Source: Chromera velia (taxonomy: Eukaryota; Sar; Chromeraceae). Taken from it: DNA of 15,372 nucleotides. The notes under the pieces were generated by a model. That model did no database searches, was not told the DNA's origin, and saw only the letters and a program-made list of their open reading frames with translations. Positions 1 to 9,424 of the stretch are shown here, in pieces. Positions within the stretch are counted from its first letter, which is position 1, and every line of letters starts with the position of its first letter. Position numbers and translations under genes: made by a program. The stretch covers positions 32,763 through 48,134 of the forward strand of contig JAHBMJ010000405.1 in NCBI GenBank assembly GCA_018398765.1. The letters are read 5' to 3'.

Positions 1-190
1 GCACATGAAATTGGTAGCAGCAGGATAAGCACCTGTCGAGGAAGAACGGGAAGCAGGAATATGAAGGATGGAAAGAAACGGACGTCGAGGATGGTGAAGA
101 AAACATAAAACTAAAATTGAAACGAGTAGAAAGGTCGTACGGCAAGAAAAACGACAGAGGGGGTTGTTTCTCTGCCCTACCCCCACTGAC

Positions 191-949
191 TTGCAAGTTG
201 TCCTTTCAGCTTGTCGTCTTCCTCATCCTTCCCATCCCTGTACACAGATAGACGGATTCCCGCAGGAAGAAAAGAGAAATAATCAAGAGTCCCATAGGAC
301 AGCTGCTGGTGCGAAGAAGACAGGACAGAAAGGCGACAGTTGGCAGCAGGACAGCCTCTGAGGAGGCAGGGAAATTCCGTCACAATGAGCATGAATGAAG
401 TGTGGAAAGGACTCTTCCGTTTCTGAGGACGGACACCAGGTAAATCGAAAAGGAAACGGAACAAGCAGACAAAGGGAGCAAGCAGTAGACATAGCACAAA
501 ACCACTCTCAGAAGTAGCCCCGATAGAGCACTGAGACGGACAGACGGACCCGTTCTCTTGGTCTCCATCCGCAGTGGCCATCGGCTTGGTTGTTTGTACA
601 ACTTGTCCGGAGAGGAACTTTTTGATCTGTTCGGCCCTTTGCATGTATTCATCCATCTTTTGCATGAGTTTCTTCTTCAGCTCTTCATTTTTCTGATCTG
701 CAGACACACAGACGCATGAAGGACATCCAGCCTCTCTGATGCTTGGACCAAGTTGGACGGCAGCAGACGAGAGCGAGACTGTGAAATGAAATTACCGTCT
801 CTAGTTCCTCACTCACATTTAATGACCAAAAACCAGTGGTCAAGAGACGTTCTGTAAACCTCCAGAGCTTCCTCATACTTCTTTTCTCTGTCAAGGGCCA
901 CGGCCCGCTGGGCGAGGTCAATGGCTTTCTTCAGCCGCTCGTCATCCAT
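191..949 (-). CDS. VPS4: VPS4-type ESCRT-III disassembly AAA ATPase, N-terminal part (MIT domain), runs off the left edge
   Basis: Three exons on the minus strand: 949-817, 697-about 550 and 237-191. Exon 1 begins at the ATG at 949 (MDDERLKKAIDLAQRAV) and ends at donor GTGAGT. It splices through a split Tyr codon to exon 2, giving IKYQKNEELKKKL and then EYMQRAEQIKKFL. Together, residues 1 to about 77 form a three-helix MIT domain of the VPS4 kind, which binds MIM motifs of ESCRT-III subunits at endosomal membranes. The rest of exon 2 is a linker. Exon 3 is a short acidic segment (DGKDEEDDKLKGQLA), matching the stretch just before the AAA ATPase domain in VPS4. Its donor is GTCAGT at 190. The Walker A and B motifs are not in the window, so the gene is truncated by the edge. 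The exon 2 donor (GTCCGT near 549) is weak and its exact position uncertain. The family call rests on MIT sequence plus linker; other MIT proteins are less likely because the start and linker follow VPS4 closely. Confidence 0.82.
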
Positions 950-1905
950 TGCTGCGGAACTTGGATGACCTTCAAGAGACAGAGAGACTGCGAGAAATAA
1001 GAAGACTTCGCAAAACTTCTCCCGACTGCACAAGAGAAACGCTTCAGTCAGGAAAGGGTAACGGAAAACCAGCGATGAGGCAGAAAACGTTGCTCTGACA
1101 AAATACGTACTACTTTCCGCTGTCAGAAACCGACTAATCGCCGAGCTTAAGTGGACGGAAGGTTCGACATGAAATGTCCTCGCGAAGGTCATTCTGGGCC
1201 CAAACTTTAAGAGGCCCCGGCAAAGAAGCCACCAGCCTTTGCAATTAATAAGAAATTTTGTTTTCCGGCATGCCCCGCAGCCTTCACGCAGCGGGGAGCC
1301 TGTTGGAGCCGTCTCCTCTCCAATTCTGTAGCCTTCGAGACACACACCAGGGCCCGGCGGCATGTGGTTGAGTTCCTTTTATGGCGAAAGTGTCCCCATG
1401 CATTCAGGCCTGTTGCGCGCGCGTTCCAAAAGTCATGATGCAAGGGGCCCACTGTGATTTGAAACGAGCTCTGTGCTGCCATCCGAGTCACGTTTTCCGA
1501 AAAAAATTTCAAGTTCCCGGCATTTCCCGCACGGCACCTTCCGCTAAATTTCGCGATGATCAGACCGATCTAAGGCGTCTCTTCCACGCAACAGTCTTGA
1601 GAGTTTGAAGACTGTGAACCTCTCACATTGATCGATTCAGTTGCACAGCTAGCTCTGGACTCTGTCTGCTGCTCGTGATACCCTGTGAAAGCGAGCAAAA
1701 GCGATCGTCAATTAAGCGAAGTCGCTGCCCATAACGTTTGTGTGTCGTTCATCTTGGAACCTTTTCCTACAGTTGTGCGAACTCTCCCAACCGAAAAAGA
1801 GGCGCATGTAGAGATCAGTCCGCCTGATTCATTGGCTCCTCTTGACTGTTGGTTTGTTAGATTTTCTCTTCAGTCGGCAAAATATCTTCCTCAACGGCCC
1901 AAGGG

Positions 1906-1929
1906 CAGCAGCAGCAGCAGCAGCAGCAG
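1906..1929 (+). repeat. (CAG)8 trinucleotide microsatellite
   Basis: Eight perfect CAG units lie about 150 bp upstream of the chosen start codon of the ankyrin-bromodomain gene, in its probable 5' untranslated leader. The local frame that reads it as poly-Ser closes a few codons later at 1940-1942, so it is not part of the main protein. A shorter, imperfect Ser-coding CAG/AGC run recurs inside exon 1 near 2165-2190. Confidence 0.9.
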
Positions 1930-2008
1930 CTGGAGGCTCTAACGGCAGACAACTCACCGAGATCATGCACAGGCGGGCTTGCGCCTTCTGCTGGTGCGCG
2001 TGAGCGCG

Positions 2009-2041
2009 ATGTCTTGCCGCTTTGCTCCCAGAAGCAGCTGA
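2009..2041 (+). promoter_or_regulatory. Possible upstream ORF (10 codons) before the BDP1-like start
   Basis: An ATG at 2009 opens a ten-codon frame that ends at TGA 2039-2041, out of frame with and 35 bp before the ATG at 2077. If the transcript starts upstream of it, this uORF could dampen translation of the main ORF. There is no transcript start evidence, so its relevance is open. Confidence 0.3.
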
Positions 2042-2076
2042 CCAGCAAGGGCATACAATCAACAGAAGCGTCTGGC

Positions 2077-5000
2077 ATGACGACAACAGACCAGCACCAG
2101 TCAACAGAAATGCGTCAAGTCCCTCTTCCCGTCCCCTCTCTCCTGCCCCAAGAAGCCCAGACTACCAGCAGCAGCAGTAGCAGCACCCAGAGCCCAATCC
2201 CCGACTTCAACGCTCCCAAGATAATCTCCCTGCTGCAGACCGGGTCTGTGGAGGATGTGAAGGCTCAGAGTGCTGAGGTCAATTTCCTCCTCCCAGATGC
2301 ACAGCAGTACACGGCATTCTTCTGCGTCGTCGTCAGACCCAAAAAAGACTTCGATGCCGCAGTGGCCATCTGCGAATGGTTGAAGGAAGGGGGTCTCGAT
2401 CCTTCGTTTGTCGAACCTCACTTGAACCAGACTTGCCTCTTCTTTGCGGCCCGAGAGGGCAACCTCCCTTGTACAGAGTTTCTTCTCCGAAACGGTGTGA
2501 ACCCCAACCACACCGACAAATTCAACCAGACCTGCCTCTTCTATGCCGCCCGAGAGGGGCACTCCTCTGTCTGTGACGCACTGATCTCTGGGGGCCTTAA
2601 TGTGAATCACGGGGACTCGAACGGAGACACGGCGCTGAACTTCGCAGCAAGAGAAGGGAGGACCTCCACGGTCGAATTGCTTCTCGAAAAGGTTATTCGC
2701 TAACTCTGTTCAGTGTGCATGTTTTTTTGGTTCCTTGCTCGATTCCGTTGCGGTATGGTGTGTTCACCATTTGGCCGTCTGGGCGCACTCTTAGGAGTGA
2801 CTGAGGGCAGATTCATCTATGAATCACAGAGAAGGCGATATTCACTAACAGAAAAGGCGAGAATAGAAGAGATGAAGGGGGAAGGAAGAGATCGATGCCC
2901 ACTTATGCTTCCTTGTCACTGGTTGAGTTGGTCGTGCTTGTTCTCCTTCCTTCCTGTCGCTCAAGACATCTCTCTCGTTTTGTGCTCGCCTTTCTTGACG
3001 GAGTTGGACTGTTGGTGTTTTTTGAACCCCCTGTCTCTTTTTCTCACTGGTTGTCTCTTCAGGGAGCAGACCCCCAACTCAAGAATAAGCAGGGACAGAA
3101 CTGCCTCGCGTTTGCAAGGAAGAACAAACGATCCGACGCATCCACAATCCTCGCCAGGGCCATTGCAGCGAGGGGGGGAAGCTCCGCGGCGGCAGCAGGT
3201 GCTGACTCAGCAAGTGCACCCGCGGGGGGGAAGGGGAAGGGATCGAAGGCCAAGGCAAAGACCAAGGCGGCAGGAGGTGGAGGAGCGCCGGCGGGGATCA
3301 AGCGAGGGCATTCAGGGGGGATCCAGGGTCAGTATTTCTCTCTCTTCTCTTTTCCCTGGAGTGTGAGCGTGTGTTCCTTCCTGCAACGTTGGTATTTGCT
3401 CTATAATGTTTCTCGCACATCTTCACTTCTTGATCAGGAGTGTCTTTCCCTCTTCCGCGCTGTGGCAAGTGCGAAATCGTGTGAACTCACCGTTCTACAA
3501 TACCAAATTCGTTTTGACGGATGAATGTGTGCAAAAACTTTTTTCGGCTCTGTCGCTGCAGAACGACGGCAGAAGTATCAGCTGCAGGTGCGGTCTGGTG
3601 ACAATGGATGGACCCCGGCAGCAGATTCCAACGCGGAGTGCGAGGTGGGTGAGATCCATGCGTCTTTACACATATCTGTTTACACGTGTGTGCATGTGTC
3701 TGTGGAAGGTTGCTTTCCTTCCCGCGCCGCCCTTCTTTTTTTCACTCCGTTTTTTGTCATTTGTCATGGGAATTCTGACAGTCCGTGTTCAGTACCGGGT
3801 GAAGAATGGAGACATGCGAACGGAATCTGTTAGGAGGGACGTCATCAACCAAGCCAAAAGGGCAGTGGAGGGGAGAATTTGGGAGTGACTTGACACACGT
3901 GCTACTTTGATGGTTCTCTTTAGCGCGCTGTCGCGGTGTCACACTTCTCCACTCTCTGCTTCGCTCTTTTTTCTGAACGTGCATCTGTGTATGCCTGTGT
4001 GGTTCGCTCACTCACAGGTGTGTATATGTTTGTGATCGGTTGCCTGCGTGCAGAGATTCGAAGCTGAGTTTCCCGAATTAGCCGTCTGGCCGCAATCTGC
4101 AGAGGACGCAGAAACAGCCAGACAGAGGGTCTTCGCCGATGCTTGGTCAGTCAGTCAGTCGGTCGGTTGTTGGCAGGGCATGAAGCATAGGGGGGGGAAA
4201 GCAGCAAGAGCTGTTTTTCATGTAGAAGAAGAAATGAACGAGGGAGATGAGCGTCATGGAGTTTGTATGGTGTTTTCTGCCTTCTGCATTTTTCTTTGCG
4301 GCGCACGGTTTTCTGTGCGGTCCCTTTTCGCTTCGTTTATCTTTCTTTGCGTCGTTTCTGTTCTTCTGAGTGACTCGCGCTCTGCCGCCATGGACGTACC
4401 ATCAGTTTTTCGTCTGTAGGGAGGACCATCGTTCATTCTTCTGAGCTCTCTATGCATGCGTGGTTCATTTGCGTTGCCACATACAGGTACCGTGAGGCAA
4501 GGAACGCTGTTCAAAAACTGTTTCACTACTCCTCTGCCGAACCCTTCAAGCGGCCTGTGAATCCGGTGAAGGATGGGTGCCTCGACTATCTCAGTGTGGT
4601 GAAGACGCCCATGGACCTCTCGACCATCAAACAGAAAGTCAACAACAGACAATACGCATCTCCTCAGGTAGGTGGATGCTTGAGTCCGTCAGGCAATGAG
4701 AGAGGGAGAATGACTGCATAAATGTTCGGCTGTCACAGGGAAACGAAACCCATCGAATACCCGAAAACATCTCCGTTCTTGTTCCTAGTGATAGTGTTGT
4801 CGGGAAGGACACTCGCTGTCTGGTGAGCTTTCCTCGTAGGTCCTCATGCGTTTGCGGCGCCGCTTGGCCTGCCGGCTCTCTGTACGGAGTCTCTCTCTGT
4901 GTACACCCGCGCATCTCACGCGCATCTCAGGCCGGGCACTAATCGCTGCGTGAAAAGACGGCCCACAAGGGAAATGTATATGGGTACTGGTAGGCATCTT

Positions 5001-5845
5001 TAAAGCGTCTGTCTGTTCTGCGTGCCCTTCTTGTTGGTCGTCGTCTGCAGGAGTTTCTCTCTGACTGTAAGCTGGTCTTCAGCAACTGCCGTCTGTACAA
5101 CAGTTCCCCCGAGTCTGTGTTCGTTCGGTCTGCCGACCACACGGAGAGATACCTGGAACAATGTCTCAGGGATTGCTCCTTTACAGAGAGGTCAGGTGAA
5201 TTAATACGTGTACAGACAGAATGCTGGGGGGCTGGTTGCTCTGTCTTGTTCGGCTGGCCTTGTGGTTCCTTTCCTAACAAGAGGGTTCTTTCTTTTGCCA
5301 TCGTCGTGATGACTTTCCTGTTTTTCTCGGTGTACATGAGGAAGTTGATGTTTTGTGTCCGTATCTGACGCGTCTCTGTCAGTCCGCCAGCGACCTGATG
5401 CGTCTGTTTGTCTTTGTGTCGTGTGCCCTGTGATATGAATGGATGGATGGATGGATGCAGGTTCGTTGACAGGAGCCTTCCCCTTGAGAGTCCAGCCGTA
5501 CCAGCGGGCATTCCCCAGAGTTCCCCCTCGGGTTCTTGTGCGTCTCTGGGGGGGAGCGGTTACACCCAGACAGGGGGGCAGGGGGGAGGTCTTGGGGTGT
5601 CCGACAGTGGGGCAGACCCCGCGGGAGGGGTGGGGGGAGGGATAGGCTCAGGCTCGTCCGGCGGTACAGTGGGCAGAGTGGTGTCCCTGAAGCGTCCCCC
5701 TCCTCCTGTGGCAGAGGGGGGGGGAGGAGGAGAGGTGAAAAAGTTGAAAACAGAGGAGAAGGAGGAAGAGGAAGGGGGTTCCACGCAAATGGACAGAGAC
5801 GGGGACACAAAAATGCATGTGCGGACAGAAGGAGGTGGAGAATGA
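2077..5845 (+). CDS. BDP1: Ankyrin-repeat plus bromodomain protein, BDP1-like chromatin reader (8 exons)
   Basis: Exons: 2077-2691, 3063-3327, 3562-3644, 3793-3884 (or -3864), 4056 (or 4054)-4145, 4487-4667, 5051-5190, 5461-5845. All joins keep frame and give about 616 aa (610 with the alternative exon 4/5 junction). Residues 1-75 are Ser/Gln-rich. Ankyrin repeats occupy about 117-240 with an exact 33-residue period (NQTCLFFAAREG, NQTCLFYAAREG, NGDTALNFAAREG, then GADPQLKNKQGQNCLAFARK across the exon 1/2 junction). An Ala/Gly/Lys linker follows. The bromodomain covers about 383-490: the ZA loop carries PVNP and DYLSVVKTPMDLSTIK, Tyr416 fits the conserved ZA Tyr, and Asn459 in CRLYN fits the acetyl-lysine-binding Asn. 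The last exon is a Gly/Ser-rich tail with KRPPPP and an acidic Glu run. The same layout is known in the apicomplexan nuclear protein BDP1, which binds acetylated histones at promoters. The start at 2077 is the first in-frame ATG. Donors are GT and acceptors AG throughout. Confidence 0.85.
4146..4160 (+). repeat. Tandem GTCA units starting at the intron 5 donor
   Basis: The donor of the intron after exon 5 is followed by repeated GTCA units (GTCAGTCAGTCAGTC), each resembling the GTCAGT donor used elsewhere in this gene. Only the first, at 4146, keeps the bromodomain frame; using the next would add 4 or 8 nt and shift it. Confidence 0.6.
5439..5457 (+). repeat. (ATGG)n microsatellite just before the intron 7 acceptor
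   Basis: A run of ATGG/GGAT units occupies the place where a pyrimidine tract would be expected, immediately before the CAG acceptor of the last exon at 5461. The acceptor is still supported, because it restores the split Arg codon and opens the C-terminal tail frame. Confidence 0.8.
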
Positions 5846-6126
5846 AGAGCAGAAAGGGAGAAGATGTTGGCCGGGGCTTCGGCTGAGGGAGGGAGACGGG
5901 ATCCTTTAATGAGAGAGTTCGACAAGAACTGCTTTGAGTGCGTTCAACGCAGCGAGGCGAGGCAATGAATGGAAGGAAGGACGGGTTTTGTTTTATTTGA
6001 GAGAGATTCACAATTTCATCTGAAAATAAGAAATGAATTGTTCTCCAAATGCTACAAAGCTTCTCTCTCCTGCTGGCTCTCCCTGCTCGTGTTTGATTTT
6101 GTTCTCTCAGGTCCCTGTGCATTCCT

Positions 6127-6150
6127 CTTTCTTTCTTTCTTTCTTTCTTT
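6127..6150 (+). repeat. (TTCT)n microsatellite
   Basis: Six TTTC/TTCT units in a pyrimidine-rich spacer downstream of the BDP1-like gene. Confidence 0.85.
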
Positions 6151-6860
6151 TCCCCTTTCCTTAATTCTCTGATGCGTCGATGCATGCTCCTCTGTACACA
6201 TATATGTGTGTCATTCATGAAACGCCTCCAGGCGTCATTGGATTCTTGTCTGGTTTCCTATCTTCGCCTCCCCTTCCCCCCCCGTAGATTTCCCGAAAGA
6301 AGAATTCTTTCTTTCGTCGTTTCTTTCTGAGAAATCAATATAGATGGGTCAGGCGGGGGAAGTGAGGAAGCAGTAGCCATGCGGCCTCACGAGGGTGAGA
6401 TGGGGAGAAAGGTACCACAAAAAAGGCGGAGGAATCAATTCTTTTGTGTTTGTATCCTCTCGTCTTTTTTGTGTGTGTTCGGGCTGTGCAGGTGGTGGAA
6501 AGTCGAAAAAAGAACGCCTTCTTGCCTCTCCCTCACTTTCTGTGTCATGCGTATACAGAAGTAAAACTAGAATTAGACCCGCTCCTTTATATCGAAGCTT
6601 TGATGGTCTTCGATGCGCGTTCTCTTTTGCTCTTCCATTTCTTCTCTTTCTCTTTCTACCTCTTTGACTTCTGTCTCGGTTCGCGTGAGAAACGCCGAGA
6701 CTCTGTGGCCCATTCTCACAAACTGCGTGACCGGCTGCGGCTCGGCAAAACGTGACGGGAAACCTCTCCTCTCTCCCTGCGTGTCTGTCGGTTGCCTCGG
6801 TCTTTTCGTCGGCCACAGGATTCGGATCAGGGGGGATAGCTTATTCGGTTCCTTCCTTTA

Positions 6861-6945
6861 TTCCTTCCGTCCGTCCGTCCGTCCATCCTCCGTCTTTTCT
6901 TTCCTTCTCTCTCTCTCTCTCTCTGTCTCTCTCTGTCTCTCTCTT
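6861..6945 (+). repeat. Compound microsatellite: (TTCC)n, (CCGT)n and (CT)n
   Basis: TTCC units give way to CCGT units (to 6884), then a long CT run with GT interruptions from about 6906 to 6944. It is pure pyrimidine over much of its length and could form triplex DNA. No coding is implied. Confidence 0.85.
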
Positions 6946-7141
6946 TTATACATTCATTCATTCTTTCGTTTTGTGTCTCTATTTTTTGCCCGCGCGTGCG
7001 TGTCCTTTCAGACAGTTTGTTTCGAAGCGTACCGCAGCAAAGCTGGGTGGAGGGAGAAGATGGCATGGCCACCGAAGGCAGGCAGGAAGGAAGGAAAAAA
7101 ATACTTAGTCGGAAGGGAAGGGAAAGGAACACGGGGTCTCC

Positions 7142-7168
7142 CTCTCTCTCTGTGTGTGTGTGTGTGTG
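7142..7168 (+). repeat. (CT)n(TG)n microsatellite
   Basis: A short CT run is followed by nine TG units ending in GCAG. It looks like an intron 3' end, but no coding exon follows convincingly: a stop codon comes within a few codons in each frame. Confidence 0.85.
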
Positions 7169-8043
7169 CAGTGATGCATGAGATCTGAGCTGGGTCACTG
7201 TGAGGGCTCGAAGCACCCTCCGACGACTGACTGATGCTGCGAGAAAATTTCCGTTCCCTGACTTCGTTTCTTGGTGTTGTTTCAACCTCCTTGAGCTTTG
7301 CACGATAACATGTTTTTGTTTGTAAAGAAGGGGCTGTACGAGGAAGAAAGAAAGCCCTCTATTCCCGGCGACTCAAAACGAGACGAACGGTTACTTACCC
7401 ATGCAGACAAAATGAAACGAACGAGAAGGAAGGAAGAGGGGAGACTTTTCAAGGTTCTAGAAAGAGGCTGGTTGTGATGATGAACCCTTTCTCGGACATT
7501 CAGGTTGTTTTGGACTCCTTTTGCATGTGTTTGTGCGTTTGTTTCCGCAGTTTCCTTAGTTTCTTTCTTCCTCCTCCGTTTTTGTTTCTCTCTCTTCCGT
7601 GCTTTGGCCGTCCTTATATTGCATCATTTCTTTCTTCTTCCCTCTTGTTTGTCGCCGTGAAGGACTCCTTCTTTCCGGCCGATGATGAGATGCGAGAGAG
7701 AAGCTTCCGATTCAGCTTGTACTTCAAGTGGTCGGCTGTCCTAAGTCCCTTTCTTTTCGTCTTTTTCTTCCTGGACAACTTCCTTGCCTAGTTCCTTGCG
7801 CCCACAGCCGACCGGTAGACTTATGCAACGCTCCGTCGCTCCCAGTTGACTGGGTCAAAGTCAGAGCCTGATAAGAAACAAGCATCCGAACGTACTCAAG
7901 GCAGAACCTAGGGCAGAACACACCGAATTTTCAACACACTAGTTGACATACTATATGCATATACACAAAAAACTGAATTAAAGAAAGGCGTGTGCCAACA
8001 GCCGGAATCTTGTTATAACTCAATATAACTAATTTTAACAATC

Positions 8044-8521
8044 TGTGGAGTCCTACCCTGTGGCACCGCCCTCTGGACCCTCGCATGCGCTGTATCTGAA
8101 TGAGCCCGCGTGCCGACATCATGCTCCGCCGCCGCGTGTATACGCAATCGACTTGCATGCATATACGTGTTGCGCGCGTCGATCAAAGTTGTCGAAGTCG
8201 AGTCTGCATGACCTTCGTATTGAAGCAACATATCACTTGAGCAACGGATAACATCGTCTGAGTCTGATGTCTGTTCATCATAGATCAAGAGAGCTCCTAA
8301 GAGTTTGAGAGAGAGGAATGAGTAGAAATTGTGTGATAACAGAATGAACCCAGCTGATTGGAATCCCAGATCGCGCCAGAACTTAAACTGATATAGGGAC
8401 GAACCTTCTATAAATTGTTAACGTTGCATGACTGAGTGTTGTAGATCTTCCCTAAGGTTCTTGTCCTCGCTTTACCTTCTGTCTGGACGCCATAAGGTGG
8501 CCGGACAGGGGGGACAAAGCA
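8044..8521 (+). repeat. Repeat A1, candidate left LTR of the outer element
   Basis: 478 bp, about 94% identical by eye to 12420-12903; the main length difference is a 6-bp indel near 12727. It carries TATAAATT at 8409-8416, which is mutated to TGTAAAGT in A2 and could be the LTR promoter in plus orientation. Both strands happen to be open across part of the repeat, but the differences between copies change many amino acids in either frame, so selection on a protein is unlikely. Confidence 0.85.
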
Positions 8522-8792
8522 TTATGGTGAACGCTCAACTCGATGAGTGTCGACTTTCGTATACCTTCTGTGATAGAGATCAGATCTGTTTCTTTGTGCA
8601 ACAGTTGGAAACCGATTGCAACGATACGGGCACGGTCAGGCAAAGACCGTGAGTAGGGGAATTCAGCGTCCCCTTGCATCCCAAGCTGCCCGGAGCCCTC
8701 TTTTCGAGATCATCGTGGTGGACTGGGAACTCGGGGTTACCGTGGCGTTCCTGATTGGAGAAGTGGATCGGAGACCTCTGCATGGAACCGAT

Positions 8793-9015
8793 CGTGGAGT
8801 TATGGCACTGCTAACGTACGGGGCTATAAGATCTGAGAGTCGGACATGCATTGTTCGTACTTCTCTTTAGTCTTACACACAGGTAAGACTGTACTTCTGA
8901 ATTGACTTACGAACCAATTAATACAATGCATGCATGCACATACATATACGCCATACGCTTGACATGCGCGCACTACGTGCAGCTCTGACAATGCCTACAA
9001 CCTCACAATATAACG
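8793..9015 (-). repeat. Repeat B1, 3' LTR of the inner element
   Basis: Direct repeat of 10864-11086. The 219 bp from 8797 to 9015 align without gaps to the other copy at about 95% identity. The outermost four bases (CGTG here, TGTA in B2, plus strand) differ by two transitions, or else mark the edge of the target site. Confidence 0.85.
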
Positions 9016-9017
9016 TG

Positions 9018-9028
9018 CCACCTCCTCC
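9018..9028 (-). other. Purine tract upstream of the inner 3' LTR (candidate PPT)
   Basis: The minus strand reads GGAGGAGGTGG, then CA, directly before the 3' LTR. This is where a polypurine tract primes plus-strand synthesis in LTR elements. It is short and has one T, so it supports the model without proving it. Confidence 0.5.
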
Positions 9029-9204
9029 AGAGTGTCGTTCCGACACTTTCATATAGATATACTCAGCTGTTGAACTCAGACAGGGGTTACAAGGTTTATT
9101 TCACAAGACGAGAGCGATCAGGCTCAACGTGTATATCTCTACAGAGCATTATCAGAACCGGGTTCGGGACGTTTGATGATGTTTGAAGCTTTTGCCCGGC
9201 GATT

Positions 9205-9424
9205 TGGAACATTCTGTCTTCTCTTCTTCTTGTGTCTTTCAACTCCTCTCTCATATGCTCTCATCTCTCTTTTTCTTGTCCATCCTGCATTTCACTTCTG
9301 CTCAGGTGGAGGGGCAAAGATGCACTGCCTCTTTCCTACCTACACACATGCCCCCTCTCCTCCAGGCCGTATCCGCACGGCCATGCAGATGAAGTCAAAG
9401 GCAGACGCAGCTGAAAAAAAATAA
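9205..9424 (+). pseudogene. Possible captured 3' end of an intron-containing host gene, antisense within element B
   Basis: The plus strand shows a long pyrimidine tract (about 9205-9300) ending in CTGCTCAG, an intron-3'-end signature. A second tract ends in CTCCTCCAG at 9365. The second is followed by a short exon-like frame reading GRIRTAMQMKSKADAAEKK and a TAA at 9422-9424. This is opposite to the element's own ORF and lies between that ORF and its 3' LTR. It resembles the last exon of an ordinary gene picked up with its introns. I do not recognise the protein. Alternatively the tract could be chance sequence. Confidence 0.35.

Larger units (their letters stand above)
950..2076. promoter_or_regulatory. 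Head-to-head intergenic region between the VPS4-like and BDP1-like genes
   Basis: About 1.1 kb separates two divergent start codons, so both promoters and 5' leaders should lie here. I see no convincing coding exon; open frames in it have no family resemblance and unbiased composition. A (CAG)8 run at 1906-1929 and a ten-codon upstream ORF beginning at the ATG at 2009 lie in the probable leader of the plus-strand gene. No clear TATA box or other named element was recognised. Confidence 0.5.
5846..7930. other. Gene-poor, pyrimidine-rich spacer with microsatellites
   Basis: About 2 kb downstream of the BDP1-like stop, probably including its 3' untranslated region. The plus strand is strongly C/T-rich, which creates many spurious open frames on both strands. 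Two stretches read more like protein than the rest: 6490-6620 after a CAG (CHAYTEVKLELDPLLYIEAL) and 7650-7745 (VAVKDSFFPADDEMRERSF). I could not link them by splice sites or match them to a family, so no gene is called. No RNA gene was recognised. Confidence 0.5.

Noticed and set aside
1-40. A fourth VPS4 exon after the CGACAG acceptor on the minus strand
   Set aside because: The frame gives residues unlike the conserved stretch that opens the AAA domain in VPS4, so the next exon is probably beyond the window.
1829-2104. Minus-strand poly-Ala/Cys frames over the CAG repeat
   Set aside because: They are created by the trinucleotide repeat, with no further resemblance or splice context.
2101-2610. 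A 169-codon minus-strand open frame
   Set aside because: It is the shadow of the ankyrin-coding exon 1 on the other strand, where periodic repeats and codon bias keep it open.
5379-6218. A 279-codon minus-strand open frame
   Set aside because: It is antisense to the last BDP1-like exon and its G/A-rich tail. Its Pro/Ser/Leu-rich sequence is what pyrimidine-rich DNA gives by chance, and the plus strand explains the region better.
6906-7168. CRISPR-like or tandem array
   Set aside because: The units are 1-4 bp microsatellites with no spacers of constant length, in nuclear eukaryotic DNA.
8013-8288. Minus-strand ORF shared with 12368-12664
   Set aside because: The two copies are similar only because they lie in the same DNA repeat. 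About 10 of 82 residues differ for few base changes, and the plus strand is open too, so there is no sign of protein selection.
9146-9168. TATCAGAACCGGGTT as a plus-strand primer-binding site resembling the plant initiator-Met type
   Set aside because: The match is imperfect, and using it would need an LTR of about 1.1 kb containing repeat B and lacking a matching right copy. The minus-strand site next to B2 is exact and correctly placed.
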